The translations under genes and the position numbers were made by a program. This document shows positions 6,653 to 13,807 of a DNA stretch of 37,761 bases, one piece after another. The stretch is taken from positions 1-37,761 of the forward strand of contig JAFPZZ010000009.1 of NCBI GenBank assembly GCA_017417045.1, written 5' to 3'. Every line of letters begins with the position of its first letter. The first letter of the stretch is position 1. Source of the DNA: Bacillota bacterium (GTDB lineage Bacteria; Bacillota; Clostridia; Peptostreptococcales; Anaerovoracaceae). The notes beneath the pieces are model-generated. The model was not told where the DNA came from. It saw nothing but the letters and a program-made list of their open reading frames with translations, and made no database searches.

Positions 6653-7441
6653 ATGAAATTTAGCTACTATCCCGGCTGTACTCTTTCGGCCAAGGCCAAA
6701 GACCTTGATGAGTACGGCCGAAAGGCGGCTGAAGCTCTCGGTATCACGCTCGAAGAGCTGCCCGAATGGCAGTGCTGCGGCGCGGTATATCCAAACGCTA
6801 CTGACGAGATAGCCACGAGGCTCTCCTCGGTGCGCGCTCTGTCGAACGCGAAGAAGGCTGGCATGCCGCTGGTCACTCTTTGCTCCGCATGCCATCACGT
6901 GATCAAGCGCGTGAATCACGACATGCTCAACAACGTGGATATACGCGAGAAGGTGAACACTTATCTGGGAACCATGGAGGGCGCCGAGCCCTACGAAGGC
7001 GACTGGCAGGTGATCCACTATCTCGAGATGCTGAGAGACTGCGTTGGTTTTGATGAACTCAAAGCCAAGGTCGTAAACCCGCTCAAGGGAAAGAAGATCG
7101 GAGCCTACTACGGCTGCCTCCTTCTCAGACCGGGCAAAGAGATGCAGATGGACGATCCCGAGAACCCCACTATACTCGAGGACTTCATCAGAGCTATCGG
7201 AGCCGAGCCCGTTTACTACGGCATGAGGAACGAATGCTGCGGCGGCTATATAACGGTCGAGGATAAAGCTCAGGCCAAAAAGCGCGTCAACGCCATCACT
7301 GACAACGCGAGAAACAGCGGAGCGGAGATGCTCATAACTGCCTGCCCCCTCTGCCACTACAACCTGCAGAAGAACGCGGACGAGCCGATCCAGACCGTTT
7401 ATTTCACTGAACTCTTAGCCGAAGCTCTCGGCGTCAAGTAG
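6653..7441 (+). CDS. hdrB: heterodisulfide reductase-type subunit B (CCG domains)
   Basis: A 262-residue HdrB. In methanogens this subunit holds two non-cubane [4Fe-4S] clusters that cleave the CoM-S-S-CoB disulfide. Both CCG motifs are complete: C9-X31-C41C42-X34-C77-X2-C80 and C155-X39-C195C196-X34-C231-X2-C234. All ten cluster cysteines are therefore present, so an active disulfide- or thiol-type catalytic site is expected, although a clostridium has no CoM/CoB heterodisulfide; the natural substrate is unknown. It is the first gene of the nine-gene operon, with AAAGGAG nine bases before the ATG. hdrC follows after 11 bases. Confidence 0.93.
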   Translation: MKFSYYPGCTLSAKAKDLDEYGRKAAEALGITLEELPEWQCCGAVYPNATDEIATRLSSVRALSNAKKAGMPLVTLCSACHHVIKRVNHDMLNNVDIREKVNTYLGTMEGAEPYEGDWQVIHYLEMLRDCVGFDELKAKVVNPLKGKKIGAYYGCLLLRPGKEMQMDDPENPTILEDFIRAIGAEPVYYGMRNECCGGYITVEDKAQAKKRVNAITDNARNSGAEMLITACPLCHYNLQKNADEPIQTVYFTELLAEALGVK

Positions 7442-7452
7442 GAGGGGAAGCC

Positions 7453-7839
7453 ATGAAAACAGAGGATATGATCAAAGAGATCACCCGCATTTCCGGCGGA
7501 AACCCCGCAAAGTGCATGAAGTGCGGAAAGTGCTCCGGCGCCTGCCCCGCCTACGATGAGATGGACTATCATCCGCATCAGTTCGTGAACATGGTTCTCG
7601 ACGGACGCATCGAAGAGCTCGCCAATTCCAAGGGCATCATCAACTGCCTCAGCTGCTTCGCCTGCCTCGAACGCTGCCCAAGAAGCGTAGAGCCGGCAAG
7701 GATCATCGAAGCGGTCCGCGTCGTGACTCTCAGAGAGCAGGGCAAGAACCACCTTAAGCCGGACGGCATACCCGCCATCCTTGACGACGATCTCCCGCAG
7801 CAGGCCATTACGAGCGCTCTGCGCAAGTACGCGAAGTAG
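7453..7839 (+). CDS. hdrC: heterodisulfide reductase-type subunit C
   Basis: A 128-residue ferredoxin-like HdrC with two [4Fe-4S] motifs: Cys21, 24, 27, 31 and Cys65, 68, 71, 75. It normally passes electrons between HdrA and the catalytic subunit HdrB. Unlike the HdrC of cytochrome-containing HdrDE systems there is no membrane segment, so the complex should be cytoplasmic. AGGAGGGGAAGCC precedes the ATG. It lies 12 bases before hdrA. Confidence 0.93.
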   Translation: MKTEDMIKEITRISGGNPAKCMKCGKCSGACPAYDEMDYHPHQFVNMVLDGRIEELANSKGIINCLSCFACLERCPRSVEPARIIEAVRVVTLREQGKNHLKPDGIPAILDDDLPQQAITSALRKYAK

Positions 7840-7851
7840 TGAGGTGACAAG

Positions 7852-9846
7852 ATGCAAAGAATAGGTGTATTTGTCTGCTGGTGCGGTTCCAACATCGCCG
7901 CAACTGTAGACGTCCAGGCGGTAGCCGATGCCCTGGCCAAGGAGCCCGGCGTCGTATTCGCCACCAATTATCAGTACATGTGCTCCCAGACCGGGCAGGA
8001 CATGATACAGGAAAAGATCAAGGAGCTCGGACTGACCGGAGTGGTCATCTGCTCCTGCTCGCCGCGCATGCATGAAGCCACCTTCAGAAGGACCTGCGAA
8101 AAGGCCGGCCTCAACCCCTACATGGTCGAGATCGCCAACATCAGAGAGCAGGTATCCTGGGTACACAAGGATAAGGCTGTAGGTACCGAAAAGGCCATCA
8201 TACTCGGAAGAGCGGCCATCGCCAAGGTACAGCTCAACACCCCGCTGATCGCGGGAGAATCTCCCGTCACCAAGAGAGCCCTCGTCATCGGAGGCGGCAT
8301 CGCCGGTATCCAGACTGCTCTCGACATCGCCGACGCGGGCTTCCCCGTCGACATAGTGGAGACCAAGCCGACCATAGGCGGCAAGATGGCCCAGCTCGAC
8401 AAGACCTTCCCGACGCTCGACTGCGCGGCCTGTATACTCACCCCGAAGATGGTGGACGCGGGCCAGAACGACAACATCCGCATCCTCAGCTACAGCGAGG
8501 TAGAGGAAGTAAAGGGCTTCGTCGGCAACTTCGAGGTAAAGATCCGCAGAAAGGCCAGATACGTAAAAGAGGATCTGTGCACCGGCTGCGGCCTCTGCAT
8601 GGAGAAGTGCCCGCAGAAGAAGGTCCCCAACGAGTTCAACATGGGACTCGACAACAGGACAGCGATCTACATCCCCTTCGCGCAGGCTGTGCCAAAGGTA
8701 GCTACGATCGACGCGAACTACTGCCTGATGCTCAAGAACGGCAAGTGCGGACTCTGCTCCAGGAACTGTACCGCCGGCGCCATCGACTACAAGCAGCAGG
8801 ATGAGTTCATCGAGGAGAAGTACGGCGCCATAGTCGTGGCCACGGGCTTCAACCCGATCTCCCTCGACAAGTTCGACGAGTTTGCTTACAGCAAGAGCCC
8901 CGACGTGGTCTCCTCGCTCGAGTTCGAGCGTCTGATGAACGCTGCAGGTCCTACCGGCGGCACCCTCCTCAGACCCTCCGACCGCACTCATCCGCACACC
9001 ATAGTGTTCGTTCAGTGCGTAGGTTCCCGCTGCGACGCCAGCGCGGAGAAGGGCAAGGAGTACTGCTCCAAGATCTGCTGCATGTACACCGCGAAGCACG
9101 CCATGCTGACCCGTGAGAAGTATCCCGATACCGAGGTATACGTCTTCTACATCGACGTCCGTACCCCGGGCAAGAGCTTCGACGAGTTCTACAGGCGCGC
9201 CGTGGAGCAGTACAACGTCCACTATATCAAGGGCATGGTAGGCAAGGTCGTTCCCGAGGGCGGCAAGCTCAAGGTACAGGCCTCCGACCTGCTCGACAAC
9301 AGACAGATCCACATCGACGCGGACATGGTGGTCCTCGCGGCCGCCATCGAGCCCGACAAGAGCGCAAGGCCCCTTGCCACCAAGCTCACCGCTTCCATGG
9401 ATACGAACGATTTCTTCACTGAAGCTCACCCGAAGCTCCGTCCGGTGGAGAGCCCCACGGCCGGCGTGTTCCTTTCCGGAACCTGCCAGGGCCCCAAGGA
9501 CATCCCCGAGACCGTAGCTCAGGCAGGCGCCGCAGCGTCCAAGGTCATCGGCCTCCTCGTGAAGGACAAGCTGATCGGCAACCCCTGCGTGGCCAAGCCC
9601 AACGAGCTGATGTGCAACGGCTGCTCCTCCTGCGAGAAGGTATGCCCCTACGGAGCCATCACCTACGAGGATAAGCCGTTCAGAGGACCCAACCGCACCA
9701 CTCTCATCCGCCGCGTAGCCTGCGTCAACCCGGCAGTATGCCAGGGCTGCGGAGCCTGCACGGTAGCGTGCCCGAGCGGCGCCATGGACCTCCAGGGCTT
9801 CTCCAACAGACAGATCATGGCGGAGGTAGACGCGATATGCAAGTAA
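7852..9846 (+). CDS. hdrA: heterodisulfide reductase-type subunit A, flavin electron-bifurcating
   Basis: A 664-residue full-length HdrA, the FAD subunit at which electrons are bifurcated in HdrABC-MvhAGD complexes. The N-terminal domain carries cysteines at IGVFVCWCG and near CSQTG and CSCSP. The dinucleotide fold follows with GGGIAG at about 147-152 and the family signature TLDCAACILTPKM. Two Fe-S motifs are inserted (CTGCGLCMEKCP from about 243; CGLCSRNC near 302), and the C-terminal ferredoxin domain has CNGCSSCEKVCP (from 588) and CQGCGACTVACP (from 630). The start follows AGGTGACAAG. The end overlaps the flxD start by ten bases, implying coupling. No truncation or missing cluster motif is seen. 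Confidence 0.95.
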   Translation: MQRIGVFVCWCGSNIAATVDVQAVADALAKEPGVVFATNYQYMCSQTGQDMIQEKIKELGLTGVVICSCSPRMHEATFRRTCEKAGLNPYMVEIANIREQVSWVHKDKAVGTEKAIILGRAAIAKVQLNTPLIAGESPVTKRALVIGGGIAGIQTALDIADAGFPVDIVETKPTIGGKMAQLDKTFPTLDCAACILTPKMVDAGQNDNIRILSYSEVEEVKGFVGNFEVKIRRKARYVKEDLCTGCGLCMEKCPQKKVPNEFNMGLDNRTAIYIPFAQAVPKVATIDANYCLMLKNGKCGLCSRNCTAGAIDYKQQDEFIEEKYGAIVVATGFNPISLDKFDEFAYSKSPDVVSSLEFERLMNAAGPTGGTLLRPSDRTHPHTIVFVQCVGSRCDASAEKGKEYCSKICCMYTAKHAMLTREKYPDTEVYVFYIDVRTPGKSFDEFYRRAVEQYNVHYIKGMVGKVVPEGGKLKVQASDLLDNRQIHIDADMVVLAAAIEPDKSARPLATKLTASMDTNDFFTEAHPKLRPVESPTAGVFLSGTCQGPKDIPETVAQAGAAASKVIGLLVKDKLIGNPCVAKPNELMCNGCSSCEKVCPYGAITYEDKPFRGPNRTTLIRRVACVNPAVCQGCGACTVACPSGAMDLQGFSNRQIMAEVDAICK

Positions 9847-10274
9847 AAGAAAACTTCACTCCCACCATCGTGGCATTCTGCTGCAACTGGTGCTCGTATG
9901 CCGGCGCCGACCTTTCCGGAAACAACAGGCTCGAATACCCCGCGAACGTAAAGATCATCCGCATCCCCTGCTCCTGCAGGCTCAACCCGATGTTCATCCT
10001 AAGGGCTTTCCAGCGCGGAGCTGACGGCGTGATCCTTTGCGGATGCCATCCCGGCGACTGCCATTACACGACAGGCAACTACTACGCCAGAAGGCGCATG
10101 ACCCTGCTCTTCTCCATGCTCGATTACCTCGGCATCGAGAAGGAACGCACCCGCGTCGAATGGGTCTCCGCCGCTGAAGGCGCGAAGTTCGCCCAGACCA
10201 TGAACGAGTTCGTGGAAGCCGTGACGGCCCTCGGCGAGAACAAGAGATTGGAGGACCTCAGATGCAAGCAGTAA
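9837..10274 (+). CDS. flxD: MvhD/FlxD-type Fe-S electron transfer subunit
   Basis: A 145-residue protein of the methyl-viologen-reducing hydrogenase delta subunit family (MvhD). MvhD binds a [2Fe-2S] cluster and docks an electron donor onto HdrA. The family cysteines are present: FCCNWC (15, 16, 19), CSC (45, 47) and CGCHPGDC (68, 70, 75). GGAGG ten bases before 9837 and the ten-base overlap with hdrA choose this start; an upstream in-frame extension lies inside hdrA and is spurious. No hydrogenase large subunit follows; the next genes are FlxABC-like, so the donor side is NAD(P)H rather than H2. Confidence 0.9.
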   Translation: MQVKENFTPTIVAFCCNWCSYAGADLSGNNRLEYPANVKIIRIPCSCRLNPMFILRAFQRGADGVILCGCHPGDCHYTTGNYYARRRMTLLFSMLDYLGIEKERTRVEWVSAAEGAKFAQTMNEFVEAVTALGENKRLEDLRCKQ

Positions 10275-11239
10275 TTAAGAAAAAGGCCAAGGAGCTGCTT
10301 GAGTGCGGCACCGTGGACAGGGTCCTCGGCTGGAAGGCCGGAGAGTTCTTCTACGACCTGACCCCCGCCGTGTTCACCACGCCCGAGGAGATCGACAAGG
10401 ACTTCGTCTTCAGCGTCTTCTCCGGCGCCAACATGTCCAAATACCTTATTGAAGAAACAAAGAAGGAAGGAAAGGTCGCGGCCTTCATCAAGCCCTGCGA
10501 CTCCTATTCCCTCGTTCAGCTCCAGAAGGAGCACAGGATCAAGCGCGAGAACTGCTACATCGTGGGCATAGCCTGCGACGGCATGTGCGACATGGGCCTG
10601 GTCAGAGAGGCCGGCATCAAGGGCGCCACCGCCGTTTCCGAGAAGGACGATAAGCTCGTGCTCGAGACCATCTACGGCGAGAAGGAGATGCCCAAGGAAA
10701 AGGCCCTCCTCGAGAGATGCGTCCACTGCAAGAGCAAGAAGGTCGTGGACTTCGACGAGATGATAGGCGAGAACGGCGAAGAGAACCCGGACTGCGGTCG
10801 CTTCGACGAGGTCGAAAGGCTTGAGGCCATGACGCCGGACGAAAGGTTTGCCTTCTGGCGCTCCCAGCTCTCCCGCTGCATACGCTGCAACGCCTGCAGA
10901 AACGTCTGCCCAGCCTGCAGCTGCGAGAAGTGCGTATTCGACAATCCCGACTCCGGCATAGCCCAGAAGGCCGCCGCGAGCGATTTCGAAGAGAACAACT
11001 TCCACATCATCAGAGCCTACCATGTGGCCGGCCGCTGCACCGACTGCGGAGAATGCTCCAGAGTATGCCCGCAGAATATCCCCCTCCACCTGCTCAACCG
11101 CAAGTTCATCAAGGATATGAATGAGCTCTACGGCTTCTACCAGGCCGGAGCGGACTTCGAGACCAAGCCGCCCATCATGAACTACACGACGAACGACGCC
11201 GAACCTTCCGTCGTTTATCAGAGAGGAGGCAGCAAGTAA
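10262..11239 (+). CDS. Flx-type 4Fe-4S electron transfer protein (FlxB/FlxC-like)
   Basis: A 325-residue soluble protein with an N-terminal domain related to hydrogenase/coenzyme F420 reductase beta-type proteins (FIKPCDSYSLVQ near 76-86, CDGMCDMG near 105) and two C-terminal [4Fe-4S] motifs: Cys206, 209, 212, 216 and Cys259, 262, 265, 269. Extra cysteines at 153 and 156 could bind metal. In the FlxABCD-HdrABC system described in Desulfovibrio vulgaris, two such proteins connect the NAD(P)H module FlxA to FlxD and HdrA. The start overlaps the flxD end by 13 bases and the stop overlaps the next start (TAATG). Whether it corresponds to FlxB or FlxC I cannot settle without comparison. Confidence 0.83.
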   Translation: MQAVIKKKAKELLECGTVDRVLGWKAGEFFYDLTPAVFTTPEEIDKDFVFSVFSGANMSKYLIEETKKEGKVAAFIKPCDSYSLVQLQKEHRIKRENCYIVGIACDGMCDMGLVREAGIKGATAVSEKDDKLVLETIYGEKEMPKEKALLERCVHCKSKKVVDFDEMIGENGEENPDCGRFDEVERLEAMTPDERFAFWRSQLSRCIRCNACRNVCPACSCEKCVFDNPDSGIAQKAAASDFEENNFHIIRAYHVAGRCTDCGECSRVCPQNIPLHLLNRKFIKDMNELYGFYQAGADFETKPPIMNYTTNDAEPSVVYQRGGSK

Positions 11240-12261
11240 TGAAAAAGATCGCAAAAGCCAAGATCGATGATCTTTTCAAGGCCATTTCCGAAAAGGAAGT
11301 GCTCTACCTGCCGGTAGACGACGCACAGGGCCAGGCCGCCTTCATCCCCTGGAAGGAAGGACTGAAGATGTCCGGCGATCTCAACACCGTCAGAAGCGCG
11401 AAGGATCTTTTCTTCCCCCAGGTAGAAAGCCTCGTCAACTTCAAAATGGACGGAAAGAAGCTTGAGATCATCGACGCCAAGAGGGAGAACGATCCCTTCG
11501 TGATCTTCGGGGTGAGGCCCTGCGACGCGAAGAGCTTCGAGATCCTCGACAAGGTGTTCTACTACTCCGAACCGGTCGACAGCTTCTACATCGCCCGCAG
11601 GGACAAGAGCACCGTGGTGGTGCTCGCCTGCAACGAGCCTGAGGAGACCTGCTTCTGCCAGGCCTTCGGCATCGACCAGGCCGAGGCCGCCGGCGGAGAC
11701 GTAAGCGCCTGGGAGGACGGCGAGAACTTCTACTTCAAGGCCGTCACCGAAAAGGGCGAGGCCCTGCTCGAAGGACTGCCCCTCGAGGACGCCGAAGACG
11801 GCGCCGCCGACGATATCAAGAAGGCCGCGAAGGCCGTCATGGAGAAGCTCCCTCTGAGGGATCTCGACCTCTCCAAGTTCGGAGCGGGCAAGACCCAGGA
11901 GCTCTTCGACGATCCGGCATGGGCTAAGCTCTCGGAGAGCTGCCTCGGCTGCGGCACCTGCACCTTCGTGTGCCCGACCTGCCAGTGCTTCGATATCAAG
12001 GACTTCGACGGCGGAAAGCAGATCAGGCGCTTCCGCTGCTGGGACAGCTGCATGTACTCCGACTTCACCCAGATGTCGGCGGGACAGCCCAGGCCCACTC
12101 AGAAGGAACGCTTCCGCCAGAGATTCATGCACAAGCTCGTGTACTATCCCGACATGCATGAGGGAATGTTCTCCTGCGTAGGCTGCGGCAGATGCCTCAG
12201 GAAGTGCCCCATCCACATGAACATAGTCAAAGTTATCAAGACGATCGGGGAGGAAAAGTAA
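11239..12261 (+). CDS. Flx-type 4Fe-4S dicluster protein (HydB/AsrA-like)
   Basis: A 340-residue soluble protein of the family of anaerobic sulfite reductase subunit A and sulfhydrogenase beta subunits. GVRPCDAKSFEILD (91-104) is the N-terminal family motif. Two C-terminal [4Fe-4S] motifs are at Cys235, 238, 241, 245 and Cys313, 316, 319, 323. In sulfhydrogenases and FlxABCD such a protein takes electrons from the FAD/NAD(P)H subunit encoded beside it. Both ends overlap the neighbours by one base (TAATG), so the three genes 10262-13088 are tightly coupled. An acidic, alanine-rich linker (about 148-200) separates the two halves. Function as an electron relay is well supported; the exact partner order is inference. 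Confidence 0.85.
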   Translation: MKKIAKAKIDDLFKAISEKEVLYLPVDDAQGQAAFIPWKEGLKMSGDLNTVRSAKDLFFPQVESLVNFKMDGKKLEIIDAKRENDPFVIFGVRPCDAKSFEILDKVFYYSEPVDSFYIARRDKSTVVVLACNEPEETCFCQAFGIDQAEAAGGDVSAWEDGENFYFKAVTEKGEALLEGLPLEDAEDGAADDIKKAAKAVMEKLPLRDLDLSKFGAGKTQELFDDPAWAKLSESCLGCGTCTFVCPTCQCFDIKDFDGGKQIRRFRCWDSCMYSDFTQMSAGQPRPTQKERFRQRFMHKLVYYPDMHEGMFSCVGCGRCLRKCPIHMNIVKVIKTIGEEK

Positions 12262-13088
12262 TGTATCAGGATGCCTTAATTCCCAAACTCGGCGTCGTGA
12301 CCCAGATCCGCGTCGAGACTCCTGACGTCAAGACCTTCCGCGTGATAGGCATTGACGGACAGAAGCCCTTCGTGCATATTCCGGGACAGTGCGCCATGCT
12401 CTCCATCCCCGGAGTAGGAGAAGCGCTCTTCTCCATCACCTCCTCTCCCACGGTAGAGGAATACATTGAATTCTCCATCAAGAAGTGCGGCTGCGTTACC
12501 GACTGGCTCCACTCCATGGAGGAAGGCCAGCAGATCACGATCAGAGGACCCTACGGCAACGGCTTCCCCGTCGACACCGACTTCGTCGGCAAGGACCTGC
12601 TCTTCGTGGCCGGCGGCATAGGGCTCGCCCCGCTGCACTCCGTCATCAACTACTGCCGCGCCCACAGGGAAAAGTACGGCAAGATCGACGTGGTGTACGG
12701 CTCCCGCTCCATGGCGGATCTCGTCGACTACAAGGAGATCCTCGATGACTGGATGAAGGAGGATGGCATAGACGTCCACCTCACCATCGACAACGCCCAG
12801 CCCGAATGGGACGGACACGTAGGCTTCGTGCCCAATTACGTGACCGAGCTCAATCCCGACGTTTCCAAGACCGTCGTCATGTGCGGCCCCCCGGTGATGA
12901 TCAAGTTCACCCTCGCCGGCCTCATGGACCTCGGCTTCGACAGAAAGAACATCTATACGACTCTCGAGCTCAAGATGAAGTGCGCGATCGGCAGATGCGG
13001 ACGCTGCAACATCGGAAGCAAATTCGTCTGCAAGGACGGTCCGGTATTCCGTTTCGACGAACTGGACGAGCTCCCCAACGAATACTAA
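12261..13088 (+). CDS. flxA: FlxA-type FAD/NAD(P)H oxidoreductase subunit
   Basis: A 275-residue ferredoxin-NADP reductase-like protein, also resembling AsrB, HydG-gamma and PyrK. The FAD-binding signature is FSITSS near 57-62 and GPYGNGFP at 97-104; the nucleotide-binding GGIGLAPL is at 118-125 and the NAD(P) closing motif CGPP at 208-211. A C-terminal [2Fe-2S] site is formed by Cys241, 246, 249 and 257. It is expected to take hydride from NAD(P)H and feed single electrons into the Fe-S chain toward HdrA. The start at 12261 is chosen from GGGGAGG and the TAATG overlap; a longer upstream reading in the same frame is inside the previous gene. Cofactor preference between NADH and NADPH is not determined. 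Confidence 0.9.
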   Translation: MYQDALIPKLGVVTQIRVETPDVKTFRVIGIDGQKPFVHIPGQCAMLSIPGVGEALFSITSSPTVEEYIEFSIKKCGCVTDWLHSMEEGQQITIRGPYGNGFPVDTDFVGKDLLFVAGGIGLAPLHSVINYCRAHREKYGKIDVVYGSRSMADLVDYKEILDDWMKEDGIDVHLTIDNAQPEWDGHVGFVPNYVTELNPDVSKTVVMCGPPVMIKFTLAGLMDLGFDRKNIYTTLELKMKCAIGRCGRCNIGSKFVCKDGPVFRFDELDELPNEY

Positions 13089-13121
13089 AGACGTCATTTA
13101 GGACAGAATGGAGACTGAAAA

Positions 13122-13796
13122 ATGGAACAAATGGTAACAGTTTACCTCTTCGGAAAGGAGCATAAGGTCCCGGAAAGCCTCACCATCATGGAGGCTATGG
13201 AATACTCCGGCTACAAGCTCGTAAGAGGCTGCGGCTGCCGCAACGGTTTCTGCGGCGCCTGCGCTACTCTCTACCGCATCAAGGGAGAGAAGGAGCTCAA
13301 GGCCGCGCTTGCCTGCTCCGCAAAGGTAGAGGACGGAATGTACGTAGCTACCCTTCCGTTCTTCCCCCTCGTAAAAGAACAGTATGACATAGAGAAGCTC
13401 AAGCCCGAACAGCAGGTCATGATGCAGCTCTATCCCGAGATCTACGGCTGCGTAGGCTGCAACGCCTGCACCAAGGCCTGCCCGCAGAGCCTGAACGTAA
13501 TGCAGTACATCGCTTACGCCCAGAGAGGCGACTTCGAGAAGTGCGCGGAGGAATCCTTCGACTGCGTGATGTGCGGCATCTGCTCCACCCGCTGCCCGGC
13601 CCAGATCTCTCACCCGCAGGTGGCCATGCTCGCTAGAAGGCTCTACGGCAAGTACGTAGCTCCCCACTGCGACCACCTCGACGATATGGTCGACGCCGTC
13701 AAGACCGGCAAGATCGAAGAGCTCATCCAAAGCGTCATGAACAAGCCTCTGGAAGAGATCAAAGAGCTCTACAACACCCGTGAGATCGAAAAGTAA
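13122..13796 (+). CDS. fumarate reductase/succinate dehydrogenase-like iron-sulfur protein
   Basis: A 224-residue FrdB/SdhB-like protein. The N-terminal plant-type [2Fe-2S] domain has C39-X4-C44-X2-C47-X17-C65 with an extra Cys37. Two cubane motifs follow: Cys110, 113, 116, 120 and Cys148, 151, 154, 158. Classic FrdB proteins have a third cluster of the [3Fe-4S] type, but here the middle cysteine is present in both motifs, so two [4Fe-4S] clusters are more likely. There is no membrane helix. It starts 33 bases after flxA with a GGAGACTG binding site and ends 11 bases before the flavoprotein gene. It probably bridges HdrBC or FlxD electrons to the flavoprotein. The pairing with FrdA is well supported; its reductant is inference. 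Confidence 0.85.
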   Translation: MEQMVTVYLFGKEHKVPESLTIMEAMEYSGYKLVRGCGCRNGFCGACATLYRIKGEKELKAALACSAKVEDGMYVATLPFFPLVKEQYDIEKLKPEQQVMMQLYPEIYGCVGCNACTKACPQSLNVMQYIAYAQRGDFEKCAEESFDCVMCGICSTRCPAQISHPQVAMLARRLYGKYVAPHCDHLDDMVDAVKTGKIEELIQSVMNKPLEEIKELYNTREIEK

Positions 13797-13807
13797 GGAG
13801 GCAGGCA

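Noticed and set aside
6422..7357. A long N-terminal extension of Mrp in the same frame
   Set aside because: It would run antisense through hdrB and across the divergent promoters; the ATG at 6421 has an excellent ribosome binding site and gives the normal family length.
7399..9429. A 676-codon open frame antisense to hdrC-hdrA
   Set aside because: It is the mirror of strongly biased GC-rich codons in hdrA. No family resemblance and no ribosome binding site; hdrA is certain.
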